Of a DNA stretch of 64,000 bases, positions 55,123 to 64,000 are shown one piece after another; the first letter of the stretch is position 1; each line of letters begins with the position of its first letter. Below the pieces are notes generated by a model that saw only the letters and a program-made list of their open reading frames with translations, had not been told where the DNA came from and did no database searches. A program made the translations under genes and the position numbers. This stretch comes from Brachycybe producta (taxonomy: Eukaryota; Arthropoda; Diplopoda; Playtdesmida; Andrognathidae). Location of the stretch: the NCBI GenBank assembly GCA_036925085.1, contig JAUPFP010000035.1, forward strand, positions 2,160,356 through 2,224,355, given 5' to 3'.

Positions 55123-56344
55123 GTGGATGTGACAAAAGCCCCTGGTGAAGACAATGTACCACCAGTTGTCTTGAAACATCTACTCACAATTGGAGAAGGT
55201 TACCTGGGCAAATTATACAATAAATGTCTAAGAGAGGGTCAATTCCCTAAAGCATGGAAGAAAGCTAAGGTAGTATGGATAGAGAAAGGCAGAACAAAAA
55301 AGTTCTGCCCAATCTGCCTACTACCAGTTATCGGGAAACTATTAGATAAACTCTGCACAAGAAGACTTTCATACTTCCTCGAAAAGCATAAGCACTTGTC
55401 GAATGAGCAATTGGGCTTCAGAGCGGGTCGCAGCACAATCATGGCCATTGAATCCTTGCAGTCAAAGATAATAAGCCTGAAGCAGCACAGAAGACACTCC
55501 TTAATGATCTCGTCAGACATCAAAAATGCATTCAATTCGGCCTGGTACCCTCAGATATTGCTTGAACTTAGGAGGACAAAATGTCCAAGAAGCCTACTAA
55601 GCATAATCGCATCTTTCTTAGAACAGAGAGTAGCAACATCTGGAAGTGCGAATACAAACATGACAAGAGGTTGCCCGCAAGGCTCATGCCTGGGCCCAAT
55701 GTTAAGGTTAGTTATAATGGAAACCTTCTTCACAGAGATAAAAGCACAACTAGAGAACGAAGACTCGGTGCAAGCATTTGCCGACGATGTAGTGCTCATC
55801 ATATCAGGGAAATCTGTGAAGGAAATCGAGAGGAAGGTCGGGCCGATATTAGAAAGATGTACTCTAGGGGCAGAAAAATCTAAACTTCAATTCCCAATGC
55901 TCAAAACGATGGCTATGTTCTTTCCGGCAAGACAAATTCTGAAACATCCGAAACTAACGTTTGAAGGTCGTCAAATAACACTCGACGTAAAGATAAAATA
56001 TCTCGGACTCTAGATTGATCCAAGTCAAAAGCATATTGGAAAAATTATTGAGCATTGCATCTCGCCTGTTTTACATATGTGGGAGCGAATGGGGGATGCG
56101 TCCGGACAAACTGAGAGATATATATCTTAGATGTGTCGAACCCATGGTGATGTACGGCTCCGAAATATGGGGAATTAGAGGAAGAGACACGAGAGTCATG
56201 GCAAGACTTGACGCTACTCAAAGACCATTCTTGAAAGCCATCTGTAAGGCGTACAGAACAACATCCAACGAAGTGATGCAAGTAATAACAAACTGTCCAC
56301 CTCTATGGTTGAAGGCTGAACAAAGATACAAAGGGCAAAAATGA
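55123..56344 (+). pseudogene. Reverse transcriptase domain of element B (one stop)
   Basis: An unusually long open stretch (55123-56013, 296 codons) carries KAPGEDNVPPVVLKHL, VVWIEKGRT..CPICLLP, LGFRAGRST, SSDIKNAFNSAWYP (motif A), GCPQGSCLGP (motif B), QAFADDVVLI (motif C with both Asp) and LDVKIKYLGL. A single TAG at 56011-56013 and a small shift separate it from 56015-56344, which continues the thumb (LFYICGSEWGMRPDKL..YGSEIWGIRG). Of the RT copies in the window it is the least damaged. It starts within the fingers, so it lacks the N-terminal part. Confidence 0.92.
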
Positions 56345-57021
56345 GGAACCAATATGCATTAAGGCTTGAAGACCCCATACCATTAAGTGGCAGAGAACAC
56401 CCAGACTTGGGCATAGTGCTTAAAATTGGCGAACTCGAACAGGAAGACGAATCCAAATACCAACATCATATGTTCACCGATGGTTCCAAATTGGAGGGGA
56501 AGGTTGGAGCATCCATGGTGATCGTAGAAAACCGGTGTATTCTCCAAGAATGGAAAGGCCGCCTACCTGACGAATCTAAAGTGTATCAGGCAGCGTAGCT
56601 GTAAACCGCATCGTGCCGTTGGATTTTCAAGGAAAAGAAATTGCCCTAATTTCGGATTCAAAGGCCAGGCTCCTAGCAGTAGCCAAAGGAGACAAAAAGA
56701 ATGAAAGCGCCTTCACAGCACGGGCCAACACTGAACGGGAAAATCCCCCAGCATTGGATCAACCTCCAACTGGATAAATCAACCATGGAGATGTGGCAAC
56801 AAGATTGGAACCAGTCCCCGAAAGGCCGCGAGACATATTGCTGAATTCCCAAACTCGATGCCAAGCAAAAACCACTGTCAGGGAAATTAGTACAATTAAT
56901 AACGGGCCATGGAGAATTTAATATATACAAGAGAAGATTTAACCTGTGTGAGGATAACACGGAAGGAATTTGCAACTGTGGCCAGAAAGAAGATACGATC
57001 GACCATCTGCTCTGGAGATGT
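56341..57021 (+). pseudogene. RNase H and CCHC tail of element B (broken)
   Basis: The frame 56341-56598 has MFTDGSKLEGKVGAS (first D) and ends at a TAG where the glutamate helix should be. A shifted frame continues with ALISDSKARLLAVAKGD (third catalytic residue). After several stops the line ITGHGEFNIYKRRFNLCEDN leads to the knuckle CNCGQKEDTIDHLLWRC. The glutamate and last aspartate regions are not intact, so RNase H activity is lost. Confidence 0.8.
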
Positions 57022-57368
57022 GGAGCTACTTAAGTGGTAGTAGCGAGAATGAGACTGCAAGCAGCAGTAAACAAAATGAATCTAGGACCACTTCTTAACA
57101 AGAGACCTGTTGGAACACTTTAAGAGATTTTGCAAAGAAATCTTTGAAGAGGAAGAATAATCAATGACAAAATAACATTGGGTTTTTGAGCTGAAAGCTT
57201 TTCCCAAGATAGGGTCTTCTTAGGGGCTCGCTACAGGGCGGGTCCAGGCTGAGCCATCCGCCCCTTGGTGCGGGAAGCAAGTGAAGTATGGTGTGAAGAA
57301 GCCCTAATACCCATCGGGTGAGAGGGGCGTAGAACAATTCCTGTCTACAGATGCCTGTCTTTTTGACT

Positions 57369-57705
57369 GCACACAGCTGAAAGCCAACAGCCAACTCCTA
57401 CTATAAAAATGCACAAGTGATGAGTTGCCTGCCGTATTTTGCACACAGTTCAAGAGCTTGAATTTCGAAGCCCATAGCGTGCATGAAACCCCGCCACATT
57501 CACCTGTTTGTGCTCTCATAAATTTTACCGATTATTATCAATTGCTTATTTTTGTCAAGCACGGGATTAACACATTTGGTGGCCCTGTGTGCCAAGCCGA
57601 ACCTGGGGCCTTTAGTTGTGCCATTCTTCTTGTCGAGGTGCGGTATGTGGTTCTATCTTAAGAAATATGATGCAGATGGCTAATAACTTAATGAGTTATA
57701 ACTAA
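57369..57705. other. Unassigned DNA, no gene seen
   Basis: An open frame 57425-57661 has no recognisable domain. Confidence 0.4.
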
Positions 57706-57707
57706 GG

Positions 57708-58110
57708 ATGGGCCATTCGAATCTTCGAATCCCAAGAATCTTGAAAAATATTCGAGATTAGAAAACTCGAATCTTAGCGCTTATTTCGTCTTTCGAATCC
57801 TAACCTAGAAAAAACTGTTAAAAACTTTGGTAAAAATTAGTGTTATCTCCATTGACGTCCATTAGAAGCGTTCACTAACAAAAAACGGCGATTGTTGCAA
57901 TTTCGGTGGTACCCGGATCCCCAATATCACATTGTGACAACCCAGAATGGCCACATTGTTTTTTATTATTAATAATTTAATATTTAATATTTCATTTATT
58001 TGTATCTTCTTAATGAATAATATAGGATTCTTATATGAAGAATTCAAGATTCGGGAGATTCGAGGGATTCAAGAACCGATTCGGATTCGAGAAAATTTAG
58101 GATTCGTCCC
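57708..58110. mobile_element. hAT-type MITE, uninterrupted relative of 2920-8025
   Basis: AAGGATGGGCCATTCGAATC at the left and GGATTCGTCCCACCC at the right. The interior GGTGGTACCCGGATC and TTATTATTAATAATTTAAT blocks let the insertion points in the 2920 copy be mapped. TSD not clear. Confidence 0.8.
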
Positions 58111-58757
58111 ACCCAAGATAAGCAACATAAAAAGCTCTATATTGCTCCATAGGAAGATCTCTTAGTTGATTTACCTCTGAATATTTATCTTGCTAGTAAT
58201 ATAACCCATGTTGAGCTAACCACACTTGGCTTTTAGAATATTATAGGCGGGTGGGAATTTAATACCTATTACAGCGGCGCTTCGAAAAAGAAAATATCTT
58301 CGTGTACACCTGAAAAAAAAATGTTAAATCCCGATGGCCAAAAATGTAAACATGACCATTATTTATTTAGAGACTGATTAAATGACCTTCAACAATCAAA
58401 ATGAAAAAAAATGACCCAACAATCAACTAACTTATTTCGTACATGTAGTTTCAATGCTGTTAACTGGATGAATTTTACTAAACATACTGTAAGGAACGAA
58501 AAACACACACACACACACACCACACACACACACACACATTTGGACACCACTAATATTTTGGTATTCACACAAGCCATCTGTTCAAAACATACAATGACAG
58601 TAATTTACAAATGACTATTAGGGCCTACCTAAATGCCACATAAGCGCATCCATTGGAAGCAAATCAAACTCTATGCGGAGAATTTCCGGCAATAACATCA
58701 AAATGTTGCAACTTTTTGTTCACATGAACATTATAAACCCTCCCCCACCCCCAATCA
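58111..58757. other. Unassigned DNA with (CA)n near 58503-58540
   Basis: Interrupted CA repeat; otherwise nothing. Confidence 0.45.
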
Positions 58758-58765
58758 CTCTGTAT

Positions 58766-59166
58766 CAAGCATGTCAAACTCAAAGGCTAACACGGGCCAA
58801 ATAAACAAGGTCTAAGTTTATGTGGGCCGCAAAAAAACAAAAACTTCCATTTTTATAGAAACGTAGGTTTATTTCGAAAAGTACAGTACCCCCGTATAAA
58901 AAAGAACAAAGACAATTTAAATTGTTACTTTAGAAATGTAATTAATGGCAGCTCAAAATGAGAATTATAATATATTTGAAAGGTGAGAAAAAGTAGTGAA
59001 TGGACGAAAAAAAGGTAGTAAATCTATAAAAGTAGTAGTATAGTAGTATATAATTAGAAATTTTAAAAATTAAGCTACGAAATTATTATTAAAACTTTTG
59101 TTACATGCCGTTATATTGGCTGGGCCGCAAAAATATTCGTCGTGGGCCGCGAGTTTCACGTGCTTG
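58766..59166. mobile_element. hAT-type MITE, near-exact 8-bp TSD
   Basis: CTCTGTAT (58758-58765) and CTCTATAT (59167-59174) differ at one base. The ends CAAGCATGTCAAACTCAAAG and GAGTTTCACGTGCTTG are inverted. GGGCCGC motifs near both ends resemble the 'TGTCAAACTC..GGGCC' class of hAT termini. Confidence 0.8.
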
Positions 59167-59174
59167 CTCTATAT

Positions 59175-59389
59175 GAATAAAAAAACACCACATAGACCAA
59201 TACACCACAAGTATATAGCACCTAATTTCTTCTTCTCTAGAAGAGTTTTACACTTCATCTTCAGTTAGTATATATAATATCTTCGTGTACGTGAACAGAG
59301 TACAAAATTTTGTTTCCCAAACGGCCCCCCTGTTACCCCCATTATATTTGTTTTGTTTTTAAGTTATAACCTCTGAAATAAACATAAGA

Positions 59390-59425
<36 letters not shown>

Positions 59426-60763
59426 TAAACTTCAATGTCCCATAAGTGCAAGTGGAAAGACAAAAACAGACTCTCTTAGGGTTTCTTTTCTCTGAAAAAC
59501 AGTTTTTCCTCTTTGCATATACAGTATATCATTTGAAAACGAGCATCTTCTTTTAGATCACTGACACTGAACGCACATGAGCTGTTCGCTTGCAAATTTA
59601 CCAACAGAAAATATCATATATTAGGAAGTTCTACCTCCGTCTGTTCGACCTCAGTAAGGTTGGTAGTCAGAAACGCTACCACATGGGCTATTCAGACACT
59701 CACCAACAGGGTTGGTTTGAGAGTACACTGTAACATAACTAAACTCTAAGCAGCACAAGACTGCGTAAGGGCGCATTTACTAGCGAGCTGAAGATGAAAT
59801 TCTTGTATTGAAGCAGTAGTTAAAAATGAACATGTGTTTCGGCTATTGTGTTTAGCCATCTTCAGCTCTGCAACAATAAACAGCTCAGCTTTTCAGTTCA
59901 CATAAAATTAGTTCCATGCACCTACCAACTGCAGTGATTAAATTTTATTACACAAGGTCGATGTCAAGTGGTCTTCATAAGATAATTTTATTTGCATGCA
60001 ATACCGTTTTTACGTTCCTATTGATCGATGGGTATCGTGTGATGATGGCATCACTATAGCTGACCAGCTACAAATTTGCTGCACTTCAGCTGAAATCTTT
60101 CATCTTCAGCTTACATGTAAATAAATGTTAGAGCTGACAGTCCGGATTAATAACGACCGGCCAGACTGTTGGCATCTATATCTCCACATCCATATGCCCA
60201 AATGCATCCAAATTTTGTAAGTTTTTACTCAAAACCTACAAGACCTTTACTGCTTCCAAAGATAAGTTTCTACTTATATCTGTTATGTCATGTTTGTGTG
60301 TGTCGTCCCTATGGGATATGTTTACGTGATAAAATACACATGCATAGGCTGTGCTTTCTTTTTCAGTTAAAAAATCAAAGCCATTATTTCCAACAATGTC
60401 GGTATAATAAAGGTCAAGGAGAAGAAATATTTTACCCTTTTAAATATTACTTGCTATACACTTTTAAAGTATTTACTCAAAAGTTTTGGCTAGAAGAAGA
60501 AAAAAAACATGCAATTAAAGAAGAAACCGTTTTCCATAAAAAGAGCAAAAGTTCACTTATGTGACTTCAATATTCAATTTTAAAAGTTACAACATTATTA
60601 AGAGTAGGACCTAGTTCTGATGAATTTTTTTTTTTTTCACAGCGTGGGTTCTTGACTATTCAATAAATCGCGACCTGTCATGTTACCTTGGTACTTCATA
60701 GCGACCCACATAATCATCTTGTTTATGAACTTCAAAATCAATCAATGCCGTATATCGATTTCA
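59175..60763. other. Unassigned DNA, no gene seen
   Basis: (GT)n at 59394-59424. AGCTGAAGAT/ATCTTCAGCT inverted motifs recur at about 59780-60110. An open frame 60169-60564 (131 codons) has no domain I recognise. Confidence 0.4.
59394..59424 (+). repeat. (GT)n microsatellite
   Basis: About 15 uninterrupted GT units. Confidence 0.95.
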
Positions 60764-60878
60764 CAAAACAAACATGGATGGGCAGGTATAATACGTCACG
60801 TATTATACTTGGTTTTATACCGTATATTATACTGTATAATACGTGACGTATTACACCTGCCCATCCATGTTTGTTTTG
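60764..60878. repeat. Near-perfect 115-bp hairpin
   Basis: Arms of about 45 bp (starting CAAAACAAACATGGATGGGC) differ by one base (GGTATAAT against GGTGTAAT). They enclose a loop of about 25 bp. Each arm also contains the smaller palindrome TATAATACGTCACGTATTATA. Confidence 0.9.
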
Positions 60879-61914
60879 ACAAAATGCCATTTTAGCAACA
60901 ACAACAAAAACGTATTTCATGTTTGGTGCAAATAAGAGTAAAAAATGTTGCGGGGATGCAGATTAGATCGTTTTTGTTTCCAACATTGTTCGTTGGGATG
61001 TTTTCTAAAATGATTCCTAAAGCTTTGCACAAACCAAATTGAACATTTTCTCATTAAGTGAAACGTTTATACCCCTTTAGGCCCATAGACGCTGTACAGT
61101 TCGATGCCCCTGAATTTTGGCATGTATAGTCTTGTGGCTTTTGGCCCATTCTTTTCGAACTTTAAAAATTCTTAATTCTTTGTGCTTTTCCAAGCATTTT
61201 GGGAATTACGGGGCCAGCTGAGCATTCCTGAGGCATTTTTATTGCTTTTAGAACATTTAAAGGACGTCCAGAAGCGCTTTCGAAAGTCGGGTAGGCACTG
61301 GCTTTACTGTATTAATCTACAAGAAAAGTACTTGGAAGGGGGTACACCACTGAGTAGGATCCGAGATAAGCCTGTTATTTATTACAACACCAGTCTACAA
61401 ACTCTTGATTTACAATCAAGTAGCTCGGGGGGGAGGGGGAAGAGGGGGAGGGGGCGGTCCAAACTTTTTCCTGTTGGGATAGTAGAAGGGTCTCCCTGAA
61501 ACGCAGAAAATGCAGAAACTGCAGAGTTGCAGAATACGGGGAACTTAAGAAGAAATTCTGAAATTTTTGTCGCTCGCTGCACTCGCGGGAATGTATTCTG
61601 CAATCTAGCACTTTTTTATCTCTGGAAACATATGCAATTCAGTAAAAACGGCAGTTGATCTTTGACAAGTAATTATAAACCATTTCAATCACTGGATATT
61701 GATAATACCAATTAGCAGCTCACATATTAGAATTCTGGTTGTGCCACTGATGTGTATTGTGTTGGATGAATGGGTGGCAAACTCAAGGACCACCCCGGGC
61801 GGCACAAACTCTAGCTATGCAACTGACCATGTTGATGAAGTATCCCCCAATTGACTGGTGGAAATCAGGGACAAATACTGTAGATATAAATAGTAATAGT
61901 AATCTATTTAAGAA
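60879..61914. other. Unassigned DNA, no gene seen
   Basis: A G-rich tract GGGGGGGAGGGGGAAGAGG near 61428. No exon is supportable. Confidence 0.4.
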
Positions 61915-62176
61915 CCTCAGAGGTAAACCGTTTTAAGTCACCAAACCTAAATTTTACAGTGGAGTCATTTGAAAGTGTGTATCTTCATTAAAGTAATAGG
62001 ACTTATTGTAACATGGTATACCACCAAGTAGCGGCCGATGTGTAAAACCGTGGACTTAACATTGTTTACCGCTGATAGAAATTGACAAGCTGTTTAAAAA
62101 ACACAAATTTTATATCTTATGAAGATGTCAAATCGTGTTTTAAAAAAAAGTGACTTAACACTGTTTACCTCTGAGG
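61915..62176. mobile_element. Inverted-repeat MITE
   Basis: CCTCAGAGGTAAACCGTTTT..AAGTCAC at the left is inverted at the right as GTGACTTAACACTGTTTACC..TCTGAGG. Interior AT-rich; TSD unclear. Confidence 0.7.
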
Positions 62177-62520
62177 CACTGATTTGCTTTGGGAACTGAA
62201 AAGGCTGCAAAAGCTCGTGTTTATGTTCAGAATGTTAAATTAAAAGTACTTGAAACTTATTTTCAAATTTGAATGTTTCTTAACATTTTTTTCTATTATT
62301 TTGCAATTATTTTACTAACAACTTAAGAATTAACAATGTTATTATTACTCAATTATGCATCGTCATAAAAAAAATTAATATTTCATATAAATGAAAAAAA
62401 AAATCAAAAAAATATGATTTAAATTAAAAAAAAAATCGATTTATTTGATTTTTAAAAAAAAAATCAAAAAAATCAGTCACCCTTGTTTAAACCCTCATAG
62501 TTTACGACGGCCGAACCAGC
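62177..62520. other. A/T homopolymer-rich DNA, no gene seen
   Basis: Runs of A and AAAAAAATC repeats only. Confidence 0.45.
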
Positions 62521-62666
62521 AAACTCTATCACAAATTGTGCAATCTCTGGGTGTGCTAGAACACACATCCCGCAAGGCCAGTGAAAACCTGCTGTCATCA
62601 CCTTAATTCTCACTCCTGGCTACTCGCCTACACTTCAACTGGCAACCAAATAAAATGTGGTCCAAG

Positions 62667-63481
62667 TCATCCTCCTCCTCTGCTGCACATGCAACTGGTA
62701 TCTACCCCCAACCAAAATCTTAAAAAAAAACCATGTCCAGTTATCAATTGTACAAATTTCCCATATACTAGTCTTCCTGTGTTTGCAGTTGGAAAAATGT
62801 TATGGATCTGGCATCCCATTGTGGCCTGATCCCAGATATCTTGCCACAACTTGGCTTTTTCTGCCCTGTTCCATACTTGGATCCATGCTTTTGGAAGTGG
62901 ATGGGTATCAATTTCCAGAGAAACCATCCCTCTCTTTGCGTAGTGGTCGACTAATTCATTCCACTTGTTTCCCATGTGTGCCTTAACCCAGCACAGTCTT
63001 AGGCTACACGTTCTCTTGATGTCTACTAGGCTCTTGTTTGCTGCCACCACATCCTCGTAACGAGTGTCTCCATTTGAGACAACCTGCAGGGCAGCAATAG
63101 AATCTACACAGACTGAGACATTCTCGATCCCCTCCTTGCACTCCCCCGCCAGCTCTTTCAAAACTTCCCGGATTGCTACCAGCTCAGCATGGAAAACTGT
63201 GCATGCATTCGGTAAACATCCATACTTGGATTTCACCTCCTGACCATGCACAATAACCCATGCCCAACTTGCCCAAGTAGTCTGGAACCATCTGTATATC
63301 CAGTCATTTCTTTTGGGCCCCTCTGCCTATCGTCTGTTTGGACCTCAACAGGGAAGGTTATCCTTAACCCCGAGTGGAGGGTAACTGCTTCCTCCTGTGG
63401 CCGTTCTAGTTCTTCGTATTTGATTTGTGACCCATGCATTATACCTGCCCCTTGCCGATATGAATAGGGGCTCACAGCCAC
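62667..63481 (-). pseudogene. RNase H domain of element C
   Basis: GYTDGSRLLGQVGHG (first D) lies in the frame 63481-63233. The frame 63251-62667 supplies CTVFHAELVAIREVLKEL (E), VCVDSIAALQVV (D) and WVKAHMGNKWNELVDHYAKR (last D), so all four catalytic residues survive. LITGHGFFLRFWLGVDTSCM leads to the CCHC region, which is frameshifted near 62670. Two frame breaks kill the ORF, though the domain is otherwise well preserved. Confidence 0.88.
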
Positions 63482-63995
63482 TCATTACTTGTAGGGCACG
63501 GTTTGAAGTCGTACGATAGGCTCTGCACATTGCTAATAAAAATGGCCTTTGAACAGCATCCAGTCGTCTTACTATTCTTGAGTCGCCTGCTCTCTCACCC
63601 CAACACTCTGCGTCATACACTGCCATGGGGACAATCGCTATCCTGTATAGCTCTTTAAGTATTTTTGGTTTCATTCCCCACTTTCTTCCGCAGATTACAA
63701 ATAAATGAGCTGCCACTAAGCTTATTTTCTTCTGAATACTGATTATATGTGAGATCCAAGAAAACTTTCTGTCTGTTTGTACCCCCAGGTAATGCATGGA
63801 TATCTCTTCCTTAATTTGTACTCCATCCAGACTAACGAGTGGACCCCTGGAGATACTGTGACAATAATGGAACAAGCAGGCCGTTTTATTTAAATCGAAT
63901 TTTAGCTTGCAGTTGAGGGCCAATTTTTTACAGATCCTCCAAGCTGTGCTTAGTGATCTTTCGATCTTCTTAGCTGACGAATCTTGGATCATCAC
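63345..63995 (-). pseudogene. RT thumb/connection of element C
   Basis: 216 open codons include FDLNKTACLFHYCHS, ISMHYLGVQTDRKFSW, HLFVICGRKWGMKPKILKEL, MAVYDAECWGERAG and YRTTSNRALQVMSGCEPLFI. These align block by block with the thumb of element B (FYICGSEWGMRPDKL, YRTTSNEVMQVITNCPPLW). The catalytic palm lies beyond position 64000, so its state cannot be judged. A frame change near 63345-63480 separates it from RNase H. Confidence 0.88.
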
Positions 63996-64000
63996 TAGAA

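Larger units (their letters stand above)
55075..57340 (+). mobile_element. Non-LTR retrotransposon B (RT-RNase H type), 5'-truncated
   Basis: A LINE of the same I-like group as A and C, inserted in a foldback arm. It begins inside the RT fingers, so the endonuclease is absent. RNase H and a CCHC knuckle (CNCGQKEDTIDHLLWRC, about 56970-57021) follow. The 3' UTR ends CCCATCGGGTGAGAGGGGCG then TAGAACAATTC, similar to the end of element A. No poly(A). Confidence 0.87.
54902..57356. mobile_element. Foldback split by retrotransposon B, decayed 11-bp TSD
   Basis: The left arm AGGCATCTGTAGACAGCTTC begins at 54902. Its complement is split: GCCAACGAAACTCTGAAG ends at 55074 and CTGTCTACAGATGCCT resumes at 57341. 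GCTTTTTGAAT (54891-54901) and TCTTTTTGACT (57358-57368) agree at 9 of 11 positions. Confidence 0.8.
62530..64000 (-). mobile_element. Non-LTR retrotransposon C (RT-RNase H type), cut by window edge
   Basis: A minus-strand element of the A/B group. The visible part runs from just after the RT catalytic FADD position at the right edge, through thumb, RNase H and CCHC knuckle (CMC at about 62690, then shifted to DHILFGC), to about 62530. Its 5' part lies outside the window. Confidence 0.85.

Noticed and set aside
60169..60564. A 131-codon open frame as a host gene
   Set aside because: No domain, no convincing start or splice context, and the composition matches surrounding AT-rich DNA.

Overview
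The window is animal (metazoan) nuclear DNA, AT-rich, and made almost entirely of transposable-element remains. The signs are long AT-rich tracts, (TA)n, (CA)n and (GT)n microsatellites, transposase and reverse-transcriptase ORFs of animal families, GT-AG introns inside a transposase, and tRNA-like short repeats. Microsatellite-bearing elements that look like bivalve 'pearl'/Helentron-type repeats suggest a marine invertebrate, possibly a lophotrochozoan. That placement is inference. I recognise no host protein-coding exon, rRNA, functional tRNA or CRISPR array.

Layout. 1-1.4 kb: two solo LTRs. 2.9-8.0 kb: a hAT-type non-autonomous element with an 8-bp target-site duplication (TSD), split by a 5'-truncated endonuclease/RT/RNase H retrotransposon (element A) and two tandem microsatellite-bearing elements. 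8-13.4 kb: AT-rich DNA, a dispersed MITE, tandem tRNA-derived SINE-like units and a minisatellite-bearing hAT MITE. 14.5-19.6 kb: two foldback MITEs each split by a solo LTR, and a Helentron-like element split by a hAT MITE. 21.1-25.9 kb is the richest nest. A deleted mariner carries a 3.5-kb hAT element, which has an almost readable two-intron transposase with one frameshift, and also a TTAA-flanked element. 26-28 kb: a solo LTR next to another microsatellite-type element holding a CR1/Jockey-like fragment. 28.9-38.2 kb: a decayed hAT and a cluster of LTR units. 40-50 kb: MITEs, minisatellites and an RT pseudogene. 51-57.4 kb: palindromic foldbacks with 11-bp TSDs, one holding the 5'-truncated retrotransposon B, plus a hAT remnant and a solo LTR. 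57.7-64 kb: hAT-type MITEs, a near-perfect hairpin, and retrotransposon C running off the right end.

Three patterns stand out. First, every LTR unit whose two ends lie in the window is solo and bounded by a 4-bp direct repeat, and they fall into about five families that begin TGTRACA or similar. Second, many hAT-type insertions have exact 8-bp TSDs, so the order of nesting can be read. Third, the palindromic foldbacks share a GC-box/CCAAT/CRE-like core while the two arms of each copy match each other better than arms of other copies. All coding remains are mobile-element pseudogenes; nothing here forms a host pathway.
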